Source: Leptolyngbya ohadii IS1
GTDB taxonomy: Bacteria > Cyanobacteriota > Cyanobacteriia > Elainellales > Elainellaceae
Assembly (NCBI RefSeq): GCF_002215035.1
Contig: NZ_NKFP01000006.1
Span: 818,530 to 882,529, forward strand
Length of the DNA stretch: 64,000 nucleotides
Direction: 5' to 3'
In this document: positions 55,842 through 64,000 of the stretch, piece by piece
How the letters are laid out: each line of letters starts with the position of its first letter
How positions within the stretch are numbered: the stretch's first letter is position 1
The notes under the pieces: generated by a model
Databases searched by the model: none
What the model saw: only the letters and a program-made list of their open reading frames with translations
What the model was told of the DNA's origin: nothing
Position numbers and translations under genes: made by a program

Positions 55842-56879
55842 CTAGTCGTCAAGCTGAATCACCTTTCCCAGGCTCGCCTCCAGCGCCAGCGCATTGCCAT
55901 TCAAGTGATCTGCCATCACTTTTTCCCTAGGTTTCTCCAGTGCCTCCAGCGGCGCTTCGTAGGTGGCAAACTGGGGCAGAATTTCCTGGGTGAAGGCTTC
56001 AGCGGCTTTCGATCGATAGCGGTTTGGATTCGTAATCACCGATAGCGTCCGGTTTACCACCACTCCCTCGATCGGGGAACGGTGCAGCACGCCAAGCTGA
56101 AGCTCTTTCTCGATCGCCGAAATCGACACAAACGCCGCTCCAAGACCGGACTGCACTGCGTTTTTGATTGCCTCGATCGTGTTTAGCTCCATTTCGATCT
56201 TCAGCCGTCGCGTTTCGATGCCGCAGCGAGTGAGTACCTGATCGATCACCTTGCGGATGGTGGACTGGGAATCGAGGGCGATGAATTGCAGCTTGTAGAG
56301 GTCATCTTTCTCGATTTTCTCTGCCTGCGCCAGCGGATGGAACATGGGCAGAATCAGCGCCATTTCGTCTTCCGCGTAGGGAATCACTTCCAGGGAGTCT
56401 TGCAGTTCCGGCGGAATTTCACCGCCAATAATCGCCAAATCGATCTGTCCGTTTGCTACGCTCCAGGCAGTGCGGCGGGTGGAGTGAACGTGAAGCTGTA
56501 CGGCAACGTCGGGATACTTTTGGCGAAACAGCCCCAGCATTCGCGGCAGCAGATAGGTTCCCGTCGTCTGGCTCGCGCCCACAATCAGGGTTCCGCCTTG
56601 CAGGTTTTGCAAATCTTCGATCGCCCGACAGGTTTCTTGACAGAGGCTCAGGATGCGATCGCCATAGCTCAGAAGCAAATGTCCCGCTTCCGTGAGCTGC
56701 GCCCGCCGACCTCCCCGGTCAAACAAAGGAACATCCAATTGCCGTTCCAGGTTTTGCACCTGAAGGCTCACGGCAGGCTGAGAAACGTACAGACTATCGG
56801 CAGCACGCTTAAAGCTACCCTCGGCGGCAATGGCTTTAAGAATGCGTAACTGATCCAGAGTGAAAGGAAGATCAGACAT
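55842..56879 (-). CDS. rbcR: LysR-type regulator RbcR
   Basis: 345 residues. The winged-helix DNA-binding domain is [20 protein letters not shown] and [19 protein letters not shown]; the effector domain begins near [19 protein letters not shown]. The first 100 residues are nearly those I know from RbcR/Ycf30, the regulator of RuBisCO and carbon-fixation genes in cyanobacteria and red-lineage plastids. The last 35 residues are a polar tail. It is divergent from the photosystem II assembly-like cluster, with 663 bp between. Confidence 0.9.
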   Translation of the reverse strand: MSDLPFTLDQLRILKAIAAEGSFKRAADSLYVSQPAVSLQVQNLERQLDVPLFDRGGRRAQLTEAGHLLLSYGDRILSLCQETCRAIEDLQNLQGGTLIVGASQTTGTYLLPRMLGLFRQKYPDVAVQLHVHSTRRTAWSVANGQIDLAIIGGEIPPELQDSLEVIPYAEDEMALILPMFHPLAQAEKIEKDDLYKLQFIALDSQSTIRKVIDQVLTRCGIETRRLKIEMELNTIEAIKNAVQSGLGAAFVSISAIEKELQLGVLHRSPIEGVVVNRTLSVITNPNRYRSKAAEAFTQEILPQFATYEAPLEALEKPREKVMADHLNGNALALEASLGKVIQLDD

Positions 56880-57542
56880 GGCTGCTAAATCTAGAGGAGA
56901 AGAAAAGCCGGAGAACTGGGCGAGATTATTGTGAGACTAAACGTGGGATTGAAAGCGTGAGCTTGAACGGTGCAGGGTGAAACGGTGAGGGATTCAGTGT
57001 TAGATACAGAAGACGAGACTGTAATGAGAGAGCTCATCCAAAGTCTAAATGGAAACCGCACATCTGAGAAGCATCTTCCGATTTGCGGAAGAATTCAATT
57101 CGCTCGAAGAGATTTGACAAGTCCGGGATGGGGAACCGATGTATGTAGATCCGCGAAGATTGGGAACCATAGTAGCGTAAGTATCGCAGAAGAAACCCCT
57201 GGCTATTGTTTCTATCGAAGGAGATTCTGGTGAAGGTGTGTTCTAGAAAGTAAGCGTGATCGCTATGCCCTTATACTGGCATACTCAGGGGGAGCATCGA
57301 TCCAAATAGGCTAAGAATTATGGGGCAACCACGAGCCAGGATTTCTGCGTCGAGATTAAACTCAGGATTGCTTGTCTGCCCTCAAAGCTTCTAGTAAAAG
57401 CTGCCTGAGCGACTAGAGGTCGCTTGAGCTACTAGAGACTGCTTGAGCAACAGAGCCAGGGAATTGGCAATCGCTCCCTGCGCTGAGTGAATTGGTTTTG
57501 AGTGGATTGGTATCTGAACTTAGCAAAAGTTGACTGTAGAAG
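56880..57542. other. Divergent intergenic region rbcR/PAP-like cluster
   Basis: 663 bp. A possible 87-residue frame at 56970-57233 has no protein character. Three degenerate 19-bp units (57403-57459, GCCTGAGCGACTAGAGG-type) lie near the right end. Promoters for rbcR and for the eight-gene cluster should be here, but none could be placed with confidence. Confidence 0.55.
57403..57459. repeat. Degenerate 19-bp tandem triplicate
   Basis: Units GCCTGAGCGACTAGAGGTC, GCTTGAGCTACTAGAGACT and GCTTGAGCAACAGAGCCAG in a row, 84 bp before the first gene of the cluster. Confidence 0.75.
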
Positions 57543-58412
57543 ATGAAACGGGAGGTTATCCAAGACTTTTTGAATTTGCCAGGGATCGCCGGAGTCGCCC
57601 TGCTGGATGGGCGATCGCGTCCTTATTTCTGTGGTGTCGATCAAAGCCTCAATTCCCAACAAAAGGAGGCATTGGCACGGGGCATTCATCAGGTCATTGA
57701 CACAACGCCCCCTGGCTTTAAATTTTTTGAATTTCAGTTCAGCGGACATCAGGCATATATTTACCGCCTGGAACACGGAATTATTTTGCTCGTTCTTGCG
57801 ACCAATAGCCTAGTTCATGCCTCCTACGTTGAAGTGATGAACCAGCTTCAGCAGGAACTGCAAAAAGACGCTGCCAGCAGTATCGCAACCTTTCGTCTAT
57901 TAGCAGATAGCAGCACCCTGTCTAAGCAGGACTACTGGCGACGCACTCAAGCTCAAGCCGTCCTGACGACACCTGAAGAAATCTCCGCACCGATTCCACT
58001 AAAGCCCGATGTTCCCAGTCCTGCTGCAACAACGGTCTTACAGTCTAGCAGCCTGCCCAGCGTTACCCTCAAAGAGACGATCGCTGCGATGAACCAGCTC
58101 AGCAAATTTACCATGCAATACCTGGGCGGAACGGTGGTGACAAACTACTGGAAGGCGACTCGTCCAGCCATGCCCTGGCTTCAGCAGTTTCAAGTCGAAC
58201 GGTCTGCCCAAATCAGCTTTTCTGCCTCAGAGGGCACCTCCGCGCAAGCCGCAGCCGATAAAGCGGTATTGACCTCAGAGCAGCAGCAATGGATTCAGGA
58301 GTGGGTTGAAGCATTCATTCAGCGGTGTGCAAAGGTCATTCGCGACTTTCCGAAAACGGTGCGAGAGCAGGCGCTCCCTGAACAGCAGCAATTTCTACTC
58401 AAAAATCCCTAG
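57543..58412 (+). CDS. Hypothetical protein, first gene of PAP-like cluster
   Basis: 289 residues. The N-terminal 115 residues (FLNLPGIAGVALLDGRSRPY; HQAYIYRLEHGIILLVLA) have the alternating pattern of a roadblock/longin-like domain; this is my inference. A Pro/Ala/Ser-rich linker follows, and a C-terminal helical domain near 180-285 (TIAAMNQLSKFTMQYLGGTV; VEAFIQRCAKVIRDFP). No membrane segment or signal. It precedes the ferredoxin by 166 bp. Role unknown; co-orientation with the V4R and phycobilisome-like genes suggests the same process. Confidence 0.7.
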   Translation: MKREVIQDFLNLPGIAGVALLDGRSRPYFCGVDQSLNSQQKEALARGIHQVIDTTPPGFKFFEFQFSGHQAYIYRLEHGIILLVLATNSLVHASYVEVMNQLQQELQKDAASSIATFRLLADSSTLSKQDYWRRTQAQAVLTTPEEISAPIPLKPDVPSPAATTVLQSSSLPSVTLKETIAAMNQLSKFTMQYLGGTVVTNYWKATRPAMPWLQQFQVERSAQISFSASEGTSAQAAADKAVLTSEQQQWIQEWVEAFIQRCAKVIRDFPKTVREQALPEQQQFLLKNP

Positions 58413-58578
58413 CTTGATTAAGGGATAAAGGGAGCAATAAAGGGATAAATAAGTCTGACCAGGCGATCGAAAAATTAGCATTTTGCCTTTTGGGTCTGCC
58501 TGTTTTGCCCTTACTTTTGTCGGCATCAACGTCCGCATTGACAATCTCATTGACAATACTCTGGAGCGATCTAAATCT

Positions 58579-59064
58579 ATGGTCAAAACTGTTCGGCTGG
58601 AACCGATCGCACAGGAGATGGCGATTGAAACCAATGGCAATTTGCTCTCTGTGCTGCTGAGGAAAGATCTGGATGTTTTGAAAGAATGCGGCGGACGTGG
58701 AATGTGTGCCACCTGCCATGTGTATGTCCGGGACGGTATGGATGCTCTGTCACCCGTCAACCGCCGAGAACAGCGCACCCTGGAAGTCATTACCTCCTGC
58801 AAACCGAATTCCCGTCTTGCCTGCCAAGCCAGGGTTTTAACCGATGGTGTGGTGGTTGAACTGCCGCCTGGAATGTACATTAATTCGATTCAAGATATTG
58901 AAGCGTTAGTGGGTCGGCGGGCTGAGGAGAACTTACTGCACCCCGTCACCGGACACGTTCTGGTCGAAGCAGGCAAACTGATCACCCGCTCCGTTCTGAA
59001 GCAAATTGAAGCGACCACCAGTTTCGATTACAAGACCTTCTTTGCAAATAGCAGTGATAGCTAA
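58579..59064 (+). CDS. 2Fe-2S ferredoxin with C-terminal extension
   Basis: 161 residues from the ATG at 58579 (MVKTVRLEP); an upstream start at 58483 adds a hydrophobic leader without family sequence. Iron-sulfur ligands are seen in KECGGRGMCATCHVYV (C-x5-C-x2-C) and a fourth in SRLACQARV, adrenodoxin/Isc type. After the core at residue 95 an extra helical region of about 65 residues follows (GMYINSIQDIEALVGRRAEE). It resembles the Slr0148-type ferredoxin of the Synechocystis PAP cluster, as I recall. Confidence 0.88.
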   Translation: MVKTVRLEPIAQEMAIETNGNLLSVLLRKDLDVLKECGGRGMCATCHVYVRDGMDALSPVNRREQRTLEVITSCKPNSRLACQARVLTDGVVVELPPGMYINSIQDIEALVGRRAEENLLHPVTGHVLVEAGKLITRSVLKQIEATTSFDYKTFFANSSDS

Positions 59065-59220
59065 ATTCGCCGATCGCTTAAATCTCTCATTAATGTTTTC
59101 TCTTATTACGAGCTGATAGGTGCATTTCCAAACTGGGCAGACTGAGCAACAGAGACAGAATAAAGCCCTGAGCCAACAGACTGCTTTTTCCTGGATGATT
59201 ACTTTTTCTGAACGATAGAA

Positions 59221-59697
59221 ATGCTGAGACAACTCAACTGTTTAAGCCGAGATGTAGAAGGTCGCTATGCGACTGACGCGGAGCTTCAATTCATTGCAGA
59301 CTACGTCGGGTCTTTTGCCCAACGCCTGCAAACCTACCAGAAGCTCCAGGATACCGAAACGGCGATCGTCCAGCAAACCTACGCTAAAGTGCGGACGATC
59401 GACTCCAGGCTGTTCATGTACGGCTCAGAGGATGCCACCCAAAAATGGAAACGCGACACGCTGAGAACGCTCCGCTATACTGCCGCTGCCGTGCTGCTCA
59501 ATGATTCGGAAACCTTGCAAGAACGGTTTTTGCTCTGGTTTCAAACGATCATGCGTGCTTTTAGTGTCCAGCGGAGCTGTGAGGTAACATATCAGGCAAT
59601 GCAGGATGTTGTTAGGCAGCAGTTTCCAGTACAGCAAGCCAATTTGATTTGCCCCATCCTTGAGCTGAACCGCCGCTCCTTGGGGAATGTAACTTGA
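59221..59697 (+). CDS. Phycobilisome-like (phycobiliprotein-fold) protein, copy 1
   Basis: 158 residues. DVEGRYATDAELQFIADYVG and LRTLRYTAAAVLLNDSETLQ follow the globin-like phycobiliprotein pattern. The helix that carries the bilin-binding Cys in phycobiliproteins has no Cys here, so it is unlikely to hold a standard bilin; the only Cys residues lie elsewhere (RSCEV and LICPIL). A second related gene lies at 60940. Similar proteins accompany V4R proteins in the PAP cluster and may act as assembly factors. Confidence 0.75.
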   Translation: MLRQLNCLSRDVEGRYATDAELQFIADYVGSFAQRLQTYQKLQDTETAIVQQTYAKVRTIDSRLFMYGSEDATQKWKRDTLRTLRYTAAAVLLNDSETLQERFLLWFQTIMRAFSVQRSCEVTYQAMQDVVRQQFPVQQANLICPILELNRRSLGNVT

Positions 59698-59756
59698 TTT
59701 TCAGCGTGAATCCTAACGCAATCTCCGCGATCTCCACCATTCCGACTCGCATCAGC

Positions 59757-59786
59757 AGGCTGAGAAACTATAGGCTGAGAAACTAT
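59757..59786. repeat. 15-bp tandem duplication overlapping a start codon
   Basis: Two perfect copies of AGGCTGAGAAACTAT; the last two bases of copy two are the first two of the V4R ATG at 59785. Confidence 0.85.
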
Positions 59787-60477
59787 GATCACTGCAACAT
59801 CTGCTACTGAAACGTCAAACCCGGCTAAAAGAAAGTACCCCAAAAAGCACAACCATTACGGCTTCCGCGACTTCTTTCATTTTGACCCCGATCGCGGCAC
59901 TATTGTTGACTGGAACGACAGCCATAATCTATTAACCACCGAGGATTTTATTATCGGCTTGGTGGAAGGACTGGAAGAAGAAGTAGGGGATGCTTCTGCC
60001 GTCACGATGTACACGATCGGCTGTGAGTGGGGGCAAAAGGACGCCTTCTTCTTCGAGAAGTGGTTTGAGAAGGAATTCGATCGCGGGATGCGGCAAACCA
60101 ATTTGCTGTTTCTGCTAGAAACCTGGTGGTGGCCCTTTACCTCTCAGGGTTGGGGGCGCTGGGAAGTCGATATGGGCGATCGCAAGCAGGGTTTCATGTT
60201 TATCAACATTTTTGACTCGGCGGTGGCGCGAACGCTGGGCGATGTAGGTAAGCCTGTCTGCCATCTTTACGCCGGGCTGTTTGCCGGATTTTTCACCGAG
60301 CTGGTGCGGAAACAGCTGAGCTGCATCGAAATTCAGTGCTATTCCATGGGCGAAACCTACTGCAAATTCCTGGTGGGTGGGCAGGATCGCATTGATGCGG
60401 CAGCCTTCTGGCTGAATGAGGGAGCCACTGCCAAAGATATCGAAAAACGGCTGAGATCTGGGGAGCTGCGGCGATGA
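59785..60477 (+). CDS. V4R (4-vinyl reductase) domain protein, copy 1
   Basis: 230 residues. A basic N-terminus (AKRKYPKKHNHYGFRDFFHF) precedes a V4R core: GCEWGQKDAFFFEKWFEK, WWWPFTSQGWGRWEVDMG, and SCIEIQCYSMGETYCKFLVG with the conserved Cys-x-x-x-x-x-x-x-Cys. V4R domains are predicted small-molecule or hydrocarbon-binding; in Synechocystis two such proteins are encoded by the photosystem II assembly cluster. The gene overlaps the next one by 4 bp (ATGA). Confidence 0.85.
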   Translation: MITATSATETSNPAKRKYPKKHNHYGFRDFFHFDPDRGTIVDWNDSHNLLTTEDFIIGLVEGLEEEVGDASAVTMYTIGCEWGQKDAFFFEKWFEKEFDRGMRQTNLLFLLETWWWPFTSQGWGRWEVDMGDRKQGFMFINIFDSAVARTLGDVGKPVCHLYAGLFAGFFTELVRKQLSCIEIQCYSMGETYCKFLVGGQDRIDAAAFWLNEGATAKDIEKRLRSGELRR

Positions 60478-60833
60478 CCCACATCCTTTTTCCCACCATG
60501 AATAGTTCAGGGTCGAATGGTTCAACGTTGAATGGAGCGACGTCCCATCCAGAGCTTGCCTGGAAGCAGCAATCGGTGCATCAGTTCTTCAGCCAGGTGA
60601 ACTGGGAAGATCAGCCGCCTGAGGTGCAAAAGTTTCAGCAGGCGTCGGAGGATGGTTTGATTGGGAGCCTGTTGCTAACCGTCAACCAATTCTTCAGCAC
60701 GGTGAATTGGGAGGGTGTTCCAGCCCAGCCGCAGGAGCATCTACCGCTCGGCAACCTGAATCTGAACAATCCGCTGAATTCTGCATCGAAAGCTGACCTG
60801 TTTACGCTCGATGAATTCTCCGATCTGTTCTAG
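60474..60833 (+). CDS. Small protein with two QFFSxVNWE motifs
   Basis: 119 residues; translation is coupled to the V4R gene by an ATGA overlap. Two related motifs are visible, VHQFFSQVNWED near residue 40 and VNQFFSTVNWEG near residue 70, each followed by a polar linker. The rest is low-complexity (Asn, Ser, Leu). The motif type x-V-x-QFF-x-x-x-W recurs in other small cyanobacterial proteins as I recall. It probably docks on a partner through these motifs. No membrane segment. Confidence 0.65.
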   Translation: MTHILFPTMNSSGSNGSTLNGATSHPELAWKQQSVHQFFSQVNWEDQPPEVQKFQQASEDGLIGSLLLTVNQFFSTVNWEGVPAQPQEHLPLGNLNLNNPLNSASKADLFTLDEFSDLF

Positions 60834-60939
60834 TGATTGGTTCCTGATTGGTTTCAGTCCGGCTTGAGGTTTGGCACATCTAAAGCCTGGCAAATTGAAA
60901 TCTGGCAAACCGTTCTCTTTCTTCGTCTAACCCCTATCT

Positions 60940-61428
60940 ATGACTTCCTTTCTTGACTCCGTCTTTCACGACGCAGAAAACCGCTACCTTAAGCCCGAAG
61001 AACTCAAAAACCTGAGTCAATACGTGAGTTCTTTACCGGAGCGACTCCAAATCTATCGCACTTTGCGCGATCGCGAAATCGACATTCTGCAATGGGCAGC
61101 CGATCAGCTTCAGGCAGCCATGCCGCAGGAAAACCCCGAACTTCTGGAACGCAGCGTCAAAGGGGCGATTCTAATGCTGCGCTACTGTGCGATGGCAATG
61201 CTGATGAATGACGATCGAATTGTGCGTGAACGCTACGTGGGATGGTTTAGCGAACTCAGTGAGGTTTACGGTATGAAGGCGATCGACGCGACCCTGTACC
61301 AGTATCTTAATCAGCGGCTCAACCAAATTCTGGGCAGTAGAGCAATGACTCTCCTGGAGCCAATCTTGTCACTGGCTCAGGGACGGGAGCTGGAAACCGC
61401 TTCCCTGAATGGCAAAGCGTATCGCTAG
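60940..61428 (+). CDS. Phycobilisome-like (phycobiliprotein-fold) protein, copy 2
   Basis: 162 residues. It starts FLDSVFHDAENRYLKPEELK and continues with GAILMLRYCAMAMLMNDDRI, a clear relative of the copy at 59221 with the same helix order. A Cys is present in LRYCAMAM but not in the C-x-R-D context of bilin attachment. The C-terminal part (AMTLLEPILSLAQGREL) is also as in the first copy. Probably not pigmented. Confidence 0.78.
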   Translation: MTSFLDSVFHDAENRYLKPEELKNLSQYVSSLPERLQIYRTLRDREIDILQWAADQLQAAMPQENPELLERSVKGAILMLRYCAMAMLMNDDRIVRERYVGWFSELSEVYGMKAIDATLYQYLNQRLNQILGSRAMTLLEPILSLAQGRELETASLNGKAYR

Positions 61429-61593
61429 TTCTCCGCCGCTGACCTGACTCCTGACTCCGCTGCTTCTGCTCGGCGTTAACCAACCTGGCACTTCAGATCT
61501 GACCTTTCAAGTCCGACGCTTAGCAATTCCGCAACGCTATCTCCTGCTTTTTGCTGTTCTTCACTTTACGGTATTCCTCCCTGGGGTATTCCT

Positions 61594-62247
61594 ATGATTT
61601 CCGTCGCCGACTTACTTACCCAACCTCGCCTGCCCGGAAACTACTTCGCACCCGATGTCTATGTGCGGAGCGATCTAGAAATGGGTCTGCTCGAAAACCG
61701 TCAGGGCGATCGGCTGCTGGCATTGCCCGAAACGCTGATCCAGGCAATTTATGCTGGACTGGAAAAGGAAACGGGTCAGGCAGCCCGACTGGTTCTGTTT
61801 AACTGCGGTCGCTGGTGGGGAAAAAGCTTTCATACTCGCTTCTGCGAACAGATTAGCCATTACTACGAAACGCCCAGTGCCAATCTGCCTATGGCGGAGT
61901 TCTTGAGCTGTTTGCAGCAGTGCTGGGTTACCCACGGTTGGGGCAAGCTTGAACTCGACCAAACCCATCAGCATCGGGGGTTTCTGATTATCAAAATTTG
62001 GAATTCACCCTTTGCCCGACTCGCTCCAAAATGGGAATATCCGGTGTGCTTCCTGGAGGCAGGGATTTTGTCGAGTTTCTTCAGCCAGCTAACAGGTCGA
62101 GAGTTACACTGTATTCAAACAAGCTGTGAGTCCCTAGGCTCCGACTGCAATCGCTTTGTTCTGGGCTTGCCGAAGCGACTCGAACCAGCCGAAACGATGA
62201 TCACGAATTTTGATCACGACGCCATTATGCAGCAGCTTTGCCAGTAA
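61594..62247 (+). CDS. V4R domain protein, copy 2
   Basis: 217 residues. The V4R core has FNCGRWWGKSFHTRFCEQI, CWVTHGWGKLELD and LHCIQTSCESLGSDCNRFVL with the conserved Cys pattern. It shows the same domain order as the copy at 59785 but a different N-terminus. The TAA stop lies in a 13-bp duplicated word. Like its partner it belongs to the photosystem II assembly-like cluster. Confidence 0.85.
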   Translation: MISVADLLTQPRLPGNYFAPDVYVRSDLEMGLLENRQGDRLLALPETLIQAIYAGLEKETGQAARLVLFNCGRWWGKSFHTRFCEQISHYYETPSANLPMAEFLSCLQQCWVTHGWGKLELDQTHQHRGFLIIKIWNSPFARLAPKWEYPVCFLEAGILSSFFSQLTGRELHCIQTSCESLGSDCNRFVLGLPKRLEPAETMITNFDHDAIMQQLCQ

Positions 62248-62262
62248 CCGCTTTGCCAGTAA
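62235..62262. repeat. 13-bp duplication including a stop codon
   Basis: Two copies of GCTTTGCCAGTAA separated by CC. The TAA in the first copy is the stop codon of the V4R gene; the second copy follows after it. Confidence 0.85.
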
Positions 62263-62310
62263 AGCTTACTTAAGCTTGTCTAATCGGATGTCTGCTGAGG
62301 ACAAAAATCG

Positions 62311-64000
62311 GTGGCAAACCCTCCGGAAAGTGATTCTAAAAATGCTCTAAACCGATCGAAATACCGCCTTCTGGGGCTGGTCGGACAAGGACAGTTTGGG
62401 CGCGTATTTTGTGCTGCCCATCGCCAAACGGGTCAGCTTGTTGCCCTGAAGAATCTCGATCGCGATCGCTTTCCCACTGCCCAATTTTTGAGGGAACTCC
62501 GCTTTTTGCTCAGCCTGAAGCATCCCAACATCGTTATGTTTAAGGCAGTGGAGCATACTGCCACCGGGCGCTATCTGGTGATGGACTACTGTGAGGGGGG
62601 GACACTCCGTAGCCTCATGGTAGAAGAGGGAGGACTCAACTTACCCCAGAGCCTGAAGCTGGTGATTGATATTTTGTCTGGGTTGGGGCACGCCCACGAT
62701 CACCAGATTGTTCACTGCGACATTAAACCGGAAAACATTCTGCTCAATGTTACCCCAACGGGATGGACTGCCCGGATTTCCGACTTTGGCATTGCTCGCC
62801 TTACCCAGGAACTTGCAGACCATCGCCTCAGCAATACCGGATCGCCCGCCTACATGGCTCCTGAGCGGTTCTACGGGCAGTATTCCCCGACGTCCGATCT
62901 CTATTCAGTAGGCATTTTGCTGTATGAGCTGCTTGCCGGACATCGCCCCTTCTCAGGCACACCCGGCGAACTCATGACCGCCCACCTAAATCTGCCTGTG
63001 ACATTTCCGGGAACGGTGCCCGCCATCTGGCAACCCATCCTAAACACGGCACTTCAAAAGCTTTCGGCAAGACGATATCGATCGGCACAGGAGATGCGAG
63101 ATGCCATTCTGGCGACAGCGCTGGCTGCCAATCTGCTCGACTCCGATGTGAATTTATCACCCCTGCTCAAATCGGTGACGCTGCACTGCTCCACGGCATT
63201 CCATGCCCAATATCAGGAAACGCTGCGATCGCCCATTCACGAACTCTGCTCCGCCGAATATCAGTCTCAGCGGTTTGTTTTTCGGAGTAGCCATGAGCAG
63301 GTGACATTCCAGGACTGGAGCCAGCAGAAACCAGCACAAACCGACTATACGCCTCAGCCGGAGGTCTGGCATCTAGCGCCGTTGCCTGCTTCCGTTACCC
63401 AGCTTATATTCCGTCCCCAGGGCTGCTTTGTCGTCCTGGAAAAATCGCTGCATTTAATTGCGCCGGAAAAGCGTCCATCGGAAGGGCAGACATTTGTGCT
63501 GACGCCTCAATTGGTTTGGGAATTGCCGCTCTCCAGCATGGTGGCAATCGAAGCCAAAGGACGGTGGCTTGCTGTGTTGATGCAGGATATGGAAGAGGGA
63601 CTCCAACTCCGCTTTGACCGGATTCCCCAGTCCGCAGTCCGGATGACCATTACCCCCCACCCGCTGCCGCTCACCCTGCCGACAGATACCCTGGATGGCG
63701 TCCGATTGCTGGCACTGGATGCTCATCACGTTGCCGTTTTGACGGATATAGGTCATCCGCCAAGACATCCGATCGTCCTTACCCAGTCCAAAAAACTACC
63801 CGACTGTAAAACAGAGGTACAAATTTTCTGTCGCCGGGGACAGCGGATCGGAGCTGTATTTTTGCCGCTGCACCTGAAACAAATTCTGCTAACGTCCAGA
63901 CCCTATCGCCTGCTCGCTGTCGATCGCCACAATCCGGACGTTCTGGCACTCATTGACCTCAAGCCCTATCGCATTCTCAGAATTGGGGTGGATATTACCC
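62311..64000 (+). CDS. spkG: Ser/Thr protein kinase, SpkG-like (3' end outside window)
   Basis: Open from a GTG at 62311 (GAGGA 11 bp upstream) to the window edge, 563 residues seen. The kinase domain has VGQGQFGRVF, VALKNL Lys, IVHCDIKPEN (HCD in place of HRD), ISDFGIARL and MAPERF. After about residue 275 the protein continues as a beta-rich region (WHLAPLPASVTQLIFRPQG; ELPLSSMVAIEAKGRWLAVL), probably a propeller-like sensor part. No N-terminal Cys cluster. It ends the cluster as SpkG (slr0152) ends slr0144-slr0152 in Synechocystis; that match is from memory. Confidence 0.85.
   Translation, partial: MANPPESDSKNALNRSKYRLLGLVGQGQFGRVFCAAHRQTGQLVALKNLDRDRFPTAQFLRELRFLLSLKHPNIVMFKAVEHTATGRYLVMDYCEGGTLRSLMVEEGGLNLPQSLKLVIDILSGLGHAHDHQIVHCDIKPENILLNVTPTGWTARISDFGIARLTQELADHRLSNTGSPAYMAPERFYGQYSPTSDLYSVGILLYELLAGHRPFSGTPGELMTAHLNLPVTFPGTVPAIWQPILNTALQKLSARRYRSAQEMRDAILATALAANLLDSDVNLSPLLKSVTLHCSTAFHAQYQETLRSPIHELCSAEYQSQRFVFRSSHEQVTFQDWSQQKPAQTDYTPQPEVWHLAPLPASVTQLIFRPQGCFVVLEKSLHLIAPEKRPSEGQTFVLTPQLVWELPLSSMVAIEAKGRWLAVLMQDMEEGLQLRFDRIPQSAVRMTITPHPLPLTLPTDTLDGVRLLALDAHHVAVLTDIGHPPRHPIVLTQSKKLPDCKTEVQIFCRRGQRIGAVFLPLHLKQILLTSRPYRLLAVDRHNPDVLALIDLKPYRILRIGVDIT

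Noticed and set aside
56970-57233. 87-residue plus-strand frame in the rbcR leader
   Set aside because: No ribosome-binding site of note, no family pattern, uneven composition.

Overview
The window reads as chromosomal DNA from a cyanobacterium. The cyanobacterial markers are psbK (photosystem II), the small RNA Yfr1 between guaB3 and trxA, a RbcR-type LysR regulator, two phycobilisome-like and two V4R-domain proteins beside a ferredoxin, a Mo-nitrogenase C-terminal-domain protein, and very frequent GCGATCGC/CGATCG (HIP1-like) octamers. The gene style (kinases with a four-Cys N-terminus, kinase next to an ABC-type binding protein) suggests a filamentous, Leptolyngbya-like organism, but the species cannot be named from sequence alone.

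Layout. 1-3.3 kb: minus-strand cell-surface polysaccharide genes (flippase fragment, O-antigen ligase/polymerase-like protein, 2OG-Fe(II) oxygenase). 3.5-7.4 kb: psbK, a secreted hypothetical, a 72-bp perfect inverted repeat carrying two halves of a broken zinc-ribbon gene, a PIN/TRAM protein and hemW. 7.5-9.4 kb: guaB3, Yfr1, trxA. 9.6-15.5 kb: LOG-family protein, an ABC-2 exporter pair, a PLP decarboxylase and glutaminase. 15.5-18.1 kb: a small protein, a YhcG/DUF1016 nuclease-like protein and an AT-rich gene with a HEPN-like motif, the most foreign-looking part. 18.3-26.1 kb: prfC, a GH1 glycosidase, a YbjN protein and the tig-clpP-clpX cluster. 26.7-31 kb: asd-dapA-rnj. 31-36.2 kb: small conserved cyanobacterial genes, an AAA protein, a Gfo/Idh/MocA oxidoreductase and a UPF0104 membrane protein. 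36.2-39 kb: SbcC-like ATPase without a visible zinc hook. 39.7-44.2 kb: polysaccharide ABC exporter, sulfotransferase and glycosyltransferase. 44.3-52.1 kb: GST, argC, ribBA, a 40-residue membrane protein and gyrA. 52.3-55.8 kb: a periplasmic-binding protein and a Ser/Thr kinase whose 3' half is scrambled by direct and inverted duplications. 55.8-56.9 kb: rbcR. 57.5 kb to the end: an eight-gene co-oriented cluster resembling the Synechocystis slr0144-slr0152 photosystem II assembly (PAP) operon, ending in an SpkG-like kinase cut by the window edge.

The two most unusual observations are structural. First, two loci (4379-4654 and 54196-54857) have the same architecture: perfect inverted arms (72 and 263 bp), a spacer of about 135 bp, and joins at short homologies, each breaking a gene. 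Second, short tandem duplications (10-28 bp, two to four copies) lie in many of the gaps between genes and several overlap start or stop codons. The first may be real template-switch rearrangement or an amplification/assembly artefact; only reads can decide.
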